A DNA stretch of 64,000 nucleotides from Codonopsis lanceolata (Eukaryota > Streptophyta > Magnoliopsida > Asterales > Campanulaceae). Under the pieces are notes generated by a model. The model made no database searches. It was not told where the DNA came from and saw nothing but the letters and a program-made list of their open reading frames with translations. Below, one piece after another: positions 33,523 to 45,109 of this stretch. The stretch covers positions 31,625,083 to 31,689,082 of the forward strand of contig CM028377.1 of assembly GCA_013146195.2 (NCBI GenBank), in the 5' to 3' direction. A program made the translations under genes and the position numbers. Positions within the stretch are counted from its first letter, which is position 1. Each line of letters opens with the position of its first letter.

Positions 33523-34145
33523 GAGCATCACCAATGTTAGATTTTTCACTTCTTATTGCTTGGAGAAGTGTGGTGGAGAGGCCAATTAGGATAGAGATAT
33601 CTCCACCTAGGAGAGAGAATGTGTTTATACTTCCTAAGAGCATCTTCAATATTCATATTCTTAATACAACTTCTTAATTGAGTCCCACTACCACCTACAC
33701 ATTTTTTATCTTCTTACATACTTAAGAATATATCTTCCTATTGTATAAGCTTCTAACACAACTTCTTATACAAAAAAAAATTAAATTTAACACACTCTAA
33801 ATAAGAACAAAAACCCCCCACCCCCCACACACACAAAAGCCAAAAAGGACGACTGTCCCCTCACACTCTCCCCTCCCCCAACTTCTTATTTAAGAAGTAA
33901 ATTCTCTCCCTCTCTCCTAGGTGGAAAAAAAATAATCCTAATGGCCACTAAGCACAAATTCCAAAGCATTAAAAAGTTTTGAAAAACCACAATGGGGATG
34001 CTCTAAATAGGAAATTGACTTAGGGAAGTGTGAGGGAAATTGACTTAGGGAAGTGTGAGGGGTAGGGGTGGGGCTGGAGTGTTGGGGGAGGGGGGGGGCT
34101 GTTTGGTGGAGTGTGTGTGTGCGGGGAGTTTCGATCCTCTATTCC

Positions 34146-34298
34146 AAAAGTGTATTTCATCTTCTATTCCAATGTCAGATCCACCGTTAACTTGTTAATT
34201 AGTAAATTAACAAAATTAATTATATAAACAAAATCAATTACCGATTGACAAGTTAACGGTGGATCTTACATTAGAATAGAAGATAAAATACACTTTTA
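34146..34298. repeat. Foldback hairpin
   Basis: AAAAGTGTATTTCATCTTCT through CGTTAACTTGT on the left is matched by its inverse ACAAGTTAACGGTGGATC through AAATACACTTTT on the right. Stems of about 55 bases surround an AT-rich loop. Confidence 0.85.
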
Positions 34299-34317
34299 AT
34301 GATTCTGTGGGGGGGTG

Positions 34318-34625
34318 GGGTTGTGGGAGAGTTTTGTATTTATTATGTGGGATAGTGTTAAATTTAATATTTTTTGTGTAAGAAAATGTATAAGAATATT
34401 ATACAATGGGAAAATATACATCTTTTTAACTGGGTTCCCCTGTCACCTACATATTTTTATCTTGGGGGAGAGTTTTGTGTGGGGGGGTGGGGGTGGGGAG
34501 AGTTTTGTATTTATTATGTGGGATAGTGTTAAATTTAATATTTTTTATGTAAAAAAATATATAAAAAGATTATACAATAGAAAAATATACATCTTTTTAA
34601 CTGGGTCTCCCCCGTCACTTACATC
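34318..34625. repeat. Tandem duplication of about 170 bp
   Basis: GAGAGTTTTGTATTTATTAT and the following 120 bases occur at about 34326 and again at about 34497, with a G-rich linker. The open frame across it is an artefact of the duplication. Confidence 0.85.
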
Positions 34626-34663
34626 TTTTTGTGTTAAAAAAATTTTATACATCGGAGATGCTC

Positions 34664-35063
34664 AAAGGTTTGTTGTTTAACAACCTTTGTTTTGTTGTTC
34701 GTGCGGCTTGATCTTTAAGTGACTAGGCTACTAGATTTTTTTGCTGGAGACTTTTTATGAGTCGTCTTCTTGTTTTTATCGCTGTAGCTAGTAAAGATAG
34801 AGAGAAAGACAAGAAGAAGCCTAGAGAGAGAAACAAGGGATTTTTCATTAATCTATAACTTCATTATACTACATTATCACAATTTATTGGTGAGTAAAGA
34901 TCAGCTAACCACTCTTATTATTAATTATCAAATAAAGCATCACTTGCATATAACAAATTAACAAGTGTGCATTACATATATTATATATAGGATAGAAAAT
35001 AACAGGCAACCTGACTATACGTGCTACTGCAGCTCGACCTTATTTAAATCTCGATTGTACCGT
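34664..35063. other. 3' flank of the beta-glucosidase gene
   Basis: AT-rich and probably holds the 3' UTR and polyadenylation site on the minus strand. No further gene. Confidence 0.4.
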
Positions 35064-38000
35064 CTAAAATGAGATAGCATTATTGGCCCCAACAGTAACA
35101 CCATTGTATGGCCTCTTGGCAGCGATGGTTTCCACTTCTGAATCAGTGCTTTTCCTTTTGGAACCCAATTTTTCTATGGACTGAACACCATTGACTGACC
35201 CTTTAGGAACCCAATTCTGCAGAAAGAACTTGTACCAAGTAGATGAAATTTTCGGATAGCGTTTAAAGCCATTGTCATAATCTACAAAGTAGTGTCCAAA
35301 ACGGTTGTTGCTACTTCCCCATTCGAAACTATCCAAAAACGACCACGTAAAGTAGCCCTTCACATTCACGTCATTCCTGCACAAGTTAAATAACATATAT
35401 AATCATACTACTATGTTTCAGAATAAGTGTTTCTTCTCAATTTTCAGAAAAATTATATCAAATATATACATATTACGAATTCATATTGATATGTAGAATA
35501 GCCCATCAAGACTATATACAAGTCATTAGTCATGTAAAATGATGATTCCAACATGTAAAACAAGTTTGACGAGTTCAATTCCTACCTGTTGATGGCGTCA
35601 TGAATGTAGAAAATATGCTCTTGGTGGTATTTTATCCTAAACTCGTCCGAAAGATACTCGAGCAATGTCTTATTCGGATCATCACCTTTATTGTCAATAC
35701 CTATAGCCGAAAAAGAAAAAGGAAAAAAAAAATAAGATAGATAAAAATTGTATTGATAGGATGTATAGTTAAAAAAAGTAAGACAGAAATATTGAAGTTT
35801 TGTTTGATCACCATTTTCTGTAACGTAGAACTCAATTTGGGCACCGTAATGATTCTTGCTGTAGTTCAAGAGCTCCCCTAGGCCTTTTCCATAAACATAT
35901 ACCCAAGCCGAAGTACTCTACACATAGCAAAATAATACACGTACATATAAATGATAATAACCTTTGAATATATGCCACAGCACAAGTAAATATTAGGTAG
36001 TTACTAGTGACCTCTTCTCAAAGGTAACAAGAGTTTTGTTAGTCAAACATGCCACTGTGCCGTTGACCATGGGCTTTCTCATGTAACAGGAGGAAAAGAA
36101 AAAAAAGAAAAAAAAGGCTTTAATAAGAATGCAGGTAAGGTTTTGTGGTGATTGTCCATAGATCTGTCTCCTCCATTTGTTGTGTTTCTTTCCCATGACA
36201 GGCGGGGTTGAGGGCGTAAAAGTCAAATGTGATCATGCGGGGTTTCAGTACATATATTAATCCTGAGAGATCTTTCAGGATTAATCACTGTCTCAATGAA
36301 TATGAAGAGAGAAAATATCTTACCTTTTCGCCAAGAGGATAAATCTTTGCACGTGGATCAGTTGAAAAGTGTGGTGGTTCACCTCCACCAATAAGCTGCG
36401 GCGCATCTTTAGCTGTATAAGCAGTGTAATAGTTTATTCCGATGAAGTCAAATGAATTCTTAACCAGATTGGACTCTTCTTCATTAAAACTGGGTAGTCG
36501 TTCTTTCAAGAAGTCTGTCATGTTCTTCGGATATACTCCAGTTGTTAGTGGTGCCATGAACCTGAATCAAATTTATGAAATAATTAAGAGACACATCAAA
36601 TGGAAGTATGTGCAGTACATCCTTCATCCTTGTCATAGAACTTTATAAGTATCAAATTTCTTGCGAGAAAATTGCTTCTCTACGCTTACCATCCGATCAT
36701 AAAATCCAGTTTTCGTTGTGCAGCTTCTATGTCAGCACTGCTTGTCTTATCCTGAGCTTCATACCAATCGCAGTTAAGCGTAATCCCGATCTTGCCCCCT
36801 TGTGTTGCCTACACAAATCAAACATTTCACTAATTATTAATTTCTATTGATTTCTTTCATCTATAAATGTATACTTAAAAGTAATTAAGTACAGAAAAAG
36901 AGAAAAGGTAATTTGTACATTACGGTCATACCTTGTATTTTGTGTTGTAGAGTTTGAACGCATGTGCATGGGCGAGAAGTAGGTTGCGACCCGCCGTGTA
37001 AGGCTCGGTTGCTGGACCTTCCACCACCTTGCTTGGTACAGTTGCTTTACCATCCTCATTTGGATCGCATATCGGCCACCACTGAGAGATGTTTCCACAT
37101 TGGAGTAAAGCTTTTATTTGAGAAAAGAACTTGTTCGAAATGCCAATTGCATTGCGATGAGCAATTTGTGTAGTTTTGGAGGCTTTATCCGTTTCAGTTT
37201 TGGTTTTTGTTTGAGGATAACCACGTCCAGGTGCCAAATGACCCAGTGCATATCCACCCCAGGTAAATATATATGGTTCGTTCACAGTGCACCAATTTTT
37301 CACCCGATCACCAAATTCGTTGAAGCAAAAGTCGGCATAATTTTTAAAATCGTCCCTAAATAAGTGTAGCAAAAAAAAATGTACACAATGAGCTATATAT
37401 ATAAAAGTAAATCAAAAGAAATGGAAAAAAAAAACAATTAACAGAAGTCTCATGAATTAATTAAAGCTATATATACCAAATTTTTTCACTTAAAAAGCCA
37501 CCGTATTTATCTTCAAGGGCCTGTGGAACTTCCCAGTGAAAGAGGGTCACAAAGGGCTCAATATCTGTCATATGGATACATCATCATATGTAAGTATCAA
37601 ATAAACACAATAAACATATACATTTCTATGTCCAAATCAATCGATAATGTATACTGTAATTAAAAACCAACCACGAGCTTTGAGGGCGTTTATGAGGTTG
37701 TTATAGAAGGCTACCCCTTCCTTGTTTACTCCTTCATTTGCCTTCCCCACTATCCCATCTGCTCATAATTTCAAACATCAACTATCAACTGTTATTAGGA
37801 GAACTTAGAGAGAGGGGGGGGGGCTTGAAGTTATAATTACTTACTTGGTAATATTCGTGGCCATGAGATTGAAAATCGATATGACTTTACACCAAGTTGC
37901 TTCATAATTCTCACATCCGTCTGTAAATATATAAATACAACCAACAATGAAATTTCTTGTCGACTTTGGCAATTTTATTAATACCAAGAAGCTAAGTAGG

Positions 38001-39067
38001 CCAGCCACTACATGTACGTACCTCAAACTGTTCATAATGGTTACTCGCCGTTTTGAAACTCATCCAACCTATAAATTTCAGCAAACAAATATCTTAAGAT
38101 GCAATACGTGGAACTATATACTCTTACACGCCCACAAACTGTATACTCCATTCGTTTCGGGTAAAAAAATTTCGTTTGAAAGTCAATTCTTTTAAGAAAA
38201 TGATATTCTTAGTAGTCTATTAGTAATGAAATGACACTTTCATACCTTAATTTTTTGAAATACGACTCTTTAAGTGAAATATCCTAAAATTGAATAGTGG
38301 ACTTTTTGCGCAGAACAGAAGGAGTATATATATTAACCGAACAGGAGTCTTTTGTAAGACCGTCTTACGAATCTTTATTCGTAAGACGGAGCTCCACTCT
38401 TCACAGCTCAACCCACCAACACACAATGGATCGGGTAAAGAGAGTCAGTCTTATAAAAAATATTCGTAAAACCGTCTTACCCAAGTTTTTTCCTTAACGG
38501 CTTAACCAGATACCAAAACAAATTATGAGATTTTGAATCCGAAACTAAAAAAAAATACGTTTATCCAAATGAGGTGAGTTTGGAAGAAGGGTTCATTTTG
38601 GATTTAATTTAAATTAGCGTTGGTTCTCCTGGTCACACCCCCCAAATATGTTGGCAAAATTCAATGGTCCCTGTGTTTGCTTCCCCACTGTCATAGTATA
38701 CCTTCATCGCCAGTTTCCAAAGCTCTTTTGTAGCAGAAAGTATCCCAAATACTTTTCCCTCTACCGCCTTCATCGGGCGCACCTTCAACCTGAAAGTTAT
38801 TTTAAAAAAATACACACAGACACGCGCAAACACACCGTCTTATAATGGATGGGATCATATATAACAAGTTGGAATTTATAACATTTTGCGCATAAAAATT
38901 CATACCTGAAAAGCAGATGATCCTACTCCAAAAATGAAGTCATCAGGAAAATCGTTTGGAGCAAGGGAACAAATAGGTTTGATAAGGTCGGGTTTCAAAG
39001 GAAAGTTGTCAACAATGGCAATGTCTTGCCCGTTCGTCGTCGGAGTAATGGGAGTCAACGTCGCCAT
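35064..39067 (-). CDS. Family 1 beta-glucosidase, defence glucosidase type, 12 exons, 620 aa
   Basis: Exons (minus): 39067-38906, 38789-38702, 38068-38022, 37920-37845, 37758-37672, 37564-37477, 37355-36932, 36808-36690, 36561-36324, 35917-35812, 35700-35586, 35376-35064. All borders are GT-AG, and lengths sum to 1863 bases with no stop. The enzyme should hydrolyse a beta-glucoside by the retaining mechanism. Acid/base Glu209 lies in TVNEP and the nucleophile Glu477 in VTENG. Glycone contacts Gln54 (FQVEG), His163 (FHWE) and FEW at 534-536 are present. There is no signal peptide (MATLTPITPTTNGQ), as in cytosolic or nuclear raucaffricine, strictosidine and oleuropein glucosidases. Residues about 229-298 form a loop some 55 residues longer than usual. 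The tail carries KRK (590-592) and KRP (604-606), a possible bipartite nuclear signal. Intron 2 holds a MITE. The substrate is inferred only. Confidence 0.93.
38146..38324. mobile_element. Stowaway-like MITE in intron 2 of the glucosidase
   Basis: CTCCATTCGTTTCGGG at the left, CAGAACAGAAGGAG at the right, TA flanks. About 40-150 bases beyond it, the palindromic motif GTAAGACCGTCTTAC or parts of it occur three times between 38355 and 38480. Confidence 0.65.
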
Positions 39068-39170
39068 CTCTCGAGTCTCCCTTTCTAGCTATCTATCAAA
39101 CAACACACAGAAGAGTTAAAAGAATCGAAAGACTTGTTCTCGCTTTGCTTCCATTTCGTCAATTCTACCA

Positions 39171-39179
39171 ATATTTATA
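39171..39179 (-). promoter_or_regulatory. TATA box of the beta-glucosidase gene
   Basis: TATAAATAT on the minus strand, about 105 bases before the ATG at 39067, implying a leader of roughly 70-80 bases. Confidence 0.6.
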
Positions 39180-39329
39180 CACTAAAAAAAACCAACGTGT
39201 GACTACAAATTGGAATGCATGAGTTTTTCAATATTTTTGTCCCACTTGGGAGTAGTTCGTTCGTGCGTAGGAGTGCTGTAAAGGAGTGGCCCCCACTCTG
39301 GACTACAAATTAATCAAAATGTAGTAAAC

Positions 39330-39961
39330 GGAAAATTAAATTAAACCTTATTTTCTGGAAAATAATCTACATAATCATTTTCCGTAAGTTATTTTTCAAA
39401 TATTCGAACATTCCTCTACCACTTTCACAATTACATATATTTACATACACACTCAATATTTTACTCAATAAATAAATTGTTTAGAAATATAAATATAGTT
39501 GTGTACACTATTTATAATTTTAATAAATGTTCACTATGTCCTAAAATTAGTGTCAAATATATTATTTATTGATGTTTCAAACATTTTCCATTTTCTTTTT
39601 TAAAACGTTTCTTTATATCAATTATCAAAAATATAATGTGTATTTGTAAGATTAAAAAAAATGAACATTATTGATTTGACACGACTAATGATAAATTGAG
39701 GATAATTTAAGAAAAATTACTTAAACTTCAATACTATCTTATATTCAATATGGACATTAATATTGAAATATAATTTTTGTATTTATTCATATATTAGTTT
39801 TCCTAACGCTTTTCGTTTGTTGTCATACACCCGAAAATATTTTCTGTCATATTTTCAAAAGATTTACCAAAACACCTAAAAATGAATTATTTTCATTTTT
39901 CAGAGACTATTTTATGGAAATCATTTTCCGTAAAACATACGGAGCCTAAGTGTAATGATTA
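39330..39961. repeat. AT-rich dispersed repeat with GGAAAATNATTTTCC-type palindromes
   Basis: Homologous over 39600-39961 to 24406-24727. It is interrupted at 39961 by the copia element and continues at 43088. Confidence 0.7.
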
Positions 39962-40175
39962 TATTAGAGAATAATATTTATATTTATTATTGGTGGTAAA
40001 TACCGTTTATAGTTCATTTCCTTATATAGTTATTTTCTTATTACAATTCATTCCTTGTATAAGTTTCTTGTACCCTACTCCTTTGTGTAACCCTAATTGT
40101 AACTCCCTATATAAATAGATGATTCAATTAATGGAGAGACTATGTCGTTATTTATAATTATTATGAATTTCTACA
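39962..40175 (+). repeat. 5' LTR of the deleted copia element
   Basis: TATTAGAGAATAATATTTAT to ATGAATTTCTACA, with a TATATAAATAG TATA box near 40109. Confidence 0.88.
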
Positions 40176-40360
40176 TAATATCAGAGCTTTGCTCATAAAC
40201 CTCCCTCCCTCCCTCCCTTTGCCACCGCCGCCCATACCTCCGCCTCCATGGCTTCCGGTAACCAAACCCTTACCATCTAAAACCCTGTTGATCCAAACCA
40301 AACCTTCCAACTCATTAACATCTCCCACCACAACATCACCAAACTCACTACCATCAATTA

Positions 40361-42868
40361 CATTGTCACTCTTTACTCGAACAATGGTGGGGAGTACACT
40401 GGACTTGCCCGGGACACTGACTTAGCCACCTACCTGTCTGTTAACGGCATCTCCCATCTCACCTCACCACCTCACACTCCCGGATACAATAGGTTCTCGG
40501 AATGTCGCCATCGCCATATGATTGACACATGTCTCTCCCTTTTTTCCAAAGCATCTCTTTCAATGTCCTTCTGGTCGTTTGCCTTCCAAATAGCGACTTA
40601 CCTCATAAATCGACTACCAACACCAACCCTTCAACAACTATCTCCCTACCAAAAACTGTTCGGGTCTCTACCCAACTACTCCAAACTTCGTGCCTTTGGT
40701 TGTCTTTGCTACCATTGGCTCCGCCCATACTCCACCTATAAACTCGCTACTCACTCCACCCCATATGTTTTCCTTGGTTACTCACTCACCCAAAGTGCCT
40801 ACCTATGATATGATCCGAACAACACCAAATTGTTTGCTTCCCGTCGTGTCTGGTTTGTTGAGTCTGAGTTCCTTATGTCCAAACTCGAGTTGTATCTTCC
40901 TCGCCCCACTGATTCCACACGAGCTACCTGATTACCTCCTCATAATATTATATCGGTTTCATACACACCATCCACTGCCCGCACCAATGACTCCACGCTA
41001 GTTGCTCCTAACACTAATCAGACTGTGGTTGATCTCATCTCTCCCATACACCAACCTCACTCAATCAGTACTATACCCGCTACCAGCCCTGTGTATACTG
41101 CTCAACCCTACTCGGCATCTAGCACCCTGCCCAAAGACAACTATATGCCCGCTACTGGCCTGTCCTCGGCACAAAGTCCCCTGCCTCGGGAAAGCACTAT
41201 GCCCATTACTCCAGTGCCCGTTTAACCAAGGACAATCTAGTGCCCGCTGCTGCTGGTATCTCATCTATTGTTATTCGCTCCAAGAGCAATATTTACAAGT
41301 CACTCACCAAAACTCAGTCACTCACCTAAACTAGCAGCGGACAACGAATTGACTTGTGTCACACTGGCTCTCAAGGATGTCGAGTGGCTTCAGGCCATGT
41401 TTGACGAATATGATACACTGACTCGCAATGGTACTTGGGATCTGGTTCCCTCGGTAGGTGCTCGCAATGTTGTTGGCTGCAAATGGATTTTCTGTATCAA
41501 ACGTTATGATGTGGCACCATTGATCTCTACAAAGCTCGCCTAGTTGCCAAGGGGTTTCACCAGCGACCAAGTGTCGACTATCATGAGACCTTAAGCCCAG
41601 TGGTTAAACCCACTACAGTACAACTTGTTCTCTCCTTGGCCGTCTGTCAAAGATGGGCTCTTCGCTAGCTTGATATGAACAATGTATTTCTCCAAGGTAC
41701 TCTCTCTGAGGAGGTGTTCATGGCTCAATCTTTGGGATTCATCGACAAGGAAAACCCTCAGCATGTATGTCGGCTTCACAAGGCTATCTATGGTCTTAAA
41801 TAGGCTCGCCGAGCATGGTATAATAAGCTGCGCCAGTTTCTTATTGCCTCCGGGTTCAAAAACTATGTAACTGACAAATCTCTGTTCATCCTTCATGGAG
41901 GGAGCACCACCATATATCTCCTTGTTTATGTGGATGACATCATCATCACTGGGAACCAGCCCATTGCTGTTCAGACCTTCATCTCCCTGCTTGCTTCTCA
42001 CTTAAGGACCTTGGTGACCTTCACTATTTCCTTGGTGTTGAAGTTGTTAAGCGACCAAGTGGTCTCATGCAATCCCAACACGGTTATATCGCAGATCTCC
42101 TCGCCCGCACGGGCATGATACATGTCCGTTCGGTTGCTACTCCCCTCACCACTTCGTCAACTTTGACACTTTAGTTGGGTACTGCTCTCACCGATCCTAC
42201 AGAGTTTTGGGCTGTGATCGGGAGCCTTCGGTATCTGTCTCTCACTCGCCCCGATGTCGCCTATGCAGTCAACAAACTCTCTCATTTCATACATAGGTCG
42301 ACCACCGAGCACTGGAATATAGCCAAACGAGTTCTTCTCTATCTATACGAGACCATTGATGCTGGAATTCTCCTTCATTGTCAGTCTCCCTTTGTTCTCC
42401 ATGCATTCACTGATGCCGACTGAGCGGGCAACAAAGATGACTACACTTCCACCAGCACCTACATTGTGTACATTGGCAGCAACCCGATCTCTTGGAGCTC
42501 CAAGATATAACACGTTGTTGCTCACTACTCGACTGAAAATGAATACCGAGCTATGGCTACCATTGCTGCCGAGGTCCGCTGGATTGTTTCCTCGGCAAGC
42601 TGAGCATCACCTCATCCACTTAACCCGTCATCTACTTTGAAAATGTGGGCACCACTAGCCTTTGCTCAAACTCGGTCTTCCATACTCGCATAAAGCAAGT
42701 GGCACTAGACTTTCACTTCATTCGGCAACAGGTTCAAGACAGGATCTTACGGGTTTCTCATGTCTCCTCGGCTGATTAGTTGGTCGATGCTCTCACCAAG
42801 CCGCTTGACTACCAGCGCTTCCAGCTCTTATTTCACAAGATTGGTCTCTCCTATCGGGCATCCATCTT
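40361..42868 (+). pseudogene. Copia integrase, RT and RNase H remnants
   Basis: Gag, protease and the integrase N-terminus are missing. The first recognisable motif is LYSNNGGEY (integrase core), then YLINRLPT and FGCLCYHWLRPYS. The RT part begins WLQAMFDEYDTLTRNGTWDL and contains LLVYVDDIIITG near 41925-41950 (the YVDD active site), then SLRYLSLTRPDVAYAVN. RNase H follows with WSSK and frameshifts or stops. The frame changes at least five times. No protein can be made. It is the same family as the fragment at 24083-24405. Confidence 0.85.
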
Positions 42869-42877
42869 GCGGGGGCA

Positions 42878-43087
42878 TATTAGAGAATAATATTTGTATT
42901 TATTATTAGTGGTAAATATCGTATATAATTCAATTCCTTGTATAATTTGTTTTTTATTATAACTCCTTCTTTGTATAAGTTTCTTGTACCCTACTCATTG
43001 TGTAACCCTAATTGTAACTCCTTATATAAATAGGTTCAATCAATGAAAATGTTATATCGTTATTCATAATTATTGTGAGTTTGTACA
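42878..43087 (+). repeat. 3' LTR of the deleted copia element
   Basis: Same start and core as the 5' LTR, ends GTGAGTTTGTACA. Confidence 0.88.
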
Positions 43088-43265
43088 AATTAATGGATAG
43101 ATACGTAGTATTAGAGTTGATCAAAATAACAAATATATATAGTAGGAATGTTTATAACTAATAAGGATAGTAAATTAAGTTAAGGTTATGAAGATTAAAA
43201 GCATAATTTATGAAAGTAGTATTTTAGGTGAAACATCTCCAAATAATTATATGAAATGGAAGGAG
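43088..43265. repeat. Right part of a Stowaway-like MITE cut by the copia element
   Basis: AATTAATGGATAGATACG to AAATGGAAGGAG, related to 24730-24952, TA follows. Confidence 0.65.
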
Positions 43266-43974
43266 TAATTAATATTTTCAATAGAATATGTAAATAAATC
43301 ATAAAATGTGTAATTCACAATATAATTTGTGACTCAAATTTCTCATCTATAATTTGTGTATTCATATACAAATGAATCGAACTACTCGCCAATAACTAAG
43401 AGTTTAAGACATGAGTCGAAGCTGAATCTGAGCGTCACAAATACAATTAAAAAATAAAAAATTACACTAGAACCAGATGTAATCTAATGTGTGAGATCGG
43501 AATATTGTAAACATCAACTTTTATGAATGATTATCCTATTTCAACCATCGTAGCTCGGGAATGAAGGAGTAAAGCAAACAAGATCTAGAGCTTCTCTATG
43601 CCCAAATCTAAAGCTCCTTGTTTCAATGAAAATATTTCTGAAAATAATAATTGAAAAGTATTTTTTAAGATATTTGGTACTTTTTAAGAAAATGACATTA
43701 ACATATAACATAATATATTTATGAATAAAAATCATATATTAGTGTTAAAAGTATTTACCGAGATGGGACTATGGGGTTAGGGGTAGTTGGGGGATGGACA
43801 AGGGGTGCTAAGAAAAAAACCTCGTGTGAACTGATTTAGTGATTTACTTATGATTATTATTTTTATAAACACGAGGCCCATGCACCGTGATGGGAGATTT
43901 TATAAGTATACTCACAATATTAGAAAAAATTGTGGATCGATCTATTTTTTAAACCTTTTAATCACTAAATTATA
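43266..43974. other. Spacer without recognised features
   Basis: AT-rich, no gene. A few A/T homopolymers. Confidence 0.5.
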
Positions 43975-44231
43975 TTTCCTCAGTTTCTAAATTATCGTTC
44001 TCCTTTTTTTTTCGTTCGTCTCAAAATAATTGTCCAGTTTAAAACTTACCTTTTTAGAAGATCACTTTTACCACTTTATCATTACATTTTCACTCTACTT
44101 TAATCATGAGCCACATACACATAGGCTTTAAAGGAAACTACACATTAAACCAATATAAATAATCAAATCAATTATTTTTTCTTAAACTGTGTGTCGGGTC
44201 AACCAGGACGATTATTAAGGGACGGAGGGAG
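43975..44231. mobile_element. Stowaway MITE
   Basis: Same family as 19876-20133. The right end AAGGGACGGAGGGAG is intact, the left end is worn (TTTCCTCAGTTTC), TA flanks. Confidence 0.8.
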
Positions 44232-44239
44232 TATATATT

Positions 44240-44720
44240 TTTTATTTTTAATCGAAAAATTCATTTTTGGTGGCAAAATAATTACGATACCCTTAATGAA
44301 CACTAGGCGCGCTATGAAGGTCATTATTTTTGTACCGCGATTAATCAATTTTATCGCATTATTTTTTGCACTACGGTTCAATAGTATAACAATTATTCTA
44401 TTTTTAAACCGCAATTCATCAATTTTTATTGAATTAATTTTGCACTGCAGTTTAATAGTTGTAACTACTAGTCTATTTTTGTATTGCGATTCATCAATTT
44501 TAGTGCATTAATTTTTACACCATAGTTCAATAGTGTAATTATTAATATATTTTTGAACCGCAAATCATTAATTTTAGTATATTAATTTTTATACCACTAT
44601 TTAATAGTGTAATTACTAATATATTTTTGAACCATAATTTATCAATTTTAATATATTAATTTTTGATTCGCAATACAAAATTATAAATAACGAAAGCGCG
44701 TCCTCCGCCTGTTATACAAA
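44240..44720. repeat. Degenerate repeats with ACCGCGGT-like palindromes, copy 1
   Basis: Phrases such as TTTGAACCGCAAATCATTAA and CACTACGGTTCAATAGTAT recur about every 85 bases. The segment resembles part of 60468-61446. Confidence 0.65.
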
Positions 44721-44931
44721 ATTATACAATACATAAGCGAAAGGGACCCACTCTGTGGAAATTAATTGATCGTCCTAAGCTATTTAATACTCTTTTCGTG
44801 CTTTTGAATACTCCAAGAAATAAGACATGAAGGGGGACCGTTCACATGCCGCTGCAAAAATGAAGGAGAGTTCACATGGAAGATGTACTAACATGGAAGA
44901 TGTACTAATACTCCATAATTATTAATTGAAT
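44721..44931. other. Spacer
   Basis: Holds the small repeat ACATGGAAGATGTACTAA twice at about 44875 and 44892. No gene. Confidence 0.5.
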
Positions 44932-45109
44932 CTAGTTTTACACTCGTGCATTAAACGTACAAATAAAAACTTTTTTAATTAAATAATATTCAAGTAAAAT
45001 TAAGAAACAAATCAAATTTGAAAAAATAAAATAAGAAAAGTAATGTTGGGGACAAGTAATTAAAAAAAAACATCATTTTATTGAAAATATCATAGATTTT
45101 GAAAAAATT

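Larger units (their letters stand above)
33523..34663. mobile_element. Nested Tourist-like MITEs
   Basis: Starts GAGCATCACCAATG (33523) and GAGCATCTTCAAT (33638). Inverse ends at 34003 (CAATGGGGATGCTC) and 34663 (CGGAGATGCTC). The inner pair 33638-34003 has TAA on both sides, as for Harbinger-type elements. The outer pairing is less certain. Confidence 0.55.
39962..43087 (+). mobile_element. Ty1/copia retrotransposon, internally deleted
   Basis: 5' LTR 39962-40175 and 3' LTR 42878-43087 share TATTAGAGAATAATATTT, AAGTTTCTTGTACCCTACTC and CCTAATTGTAACTCC. Primer site ATATCAGAGC (initiator Met type) follows the 5' LTR, and GCGGGGGCA precedes the 3' LTR. Flanks GATTA and AATTA are a one-mismatch target duplication. 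About 3.1 kb long, too short for a full copia element. Both LTRs start TA rather than TG. Confidence 0.88.

Noticed and set aside
34315..34680. 121-codon ORF with two FVFIMWDSVKFNIF repeats as a membrane protein
   Set aside because: Produced by a 170-bp tandem duplication in MITE-rich DNA. No leader, splice signals or homology that I recognise.
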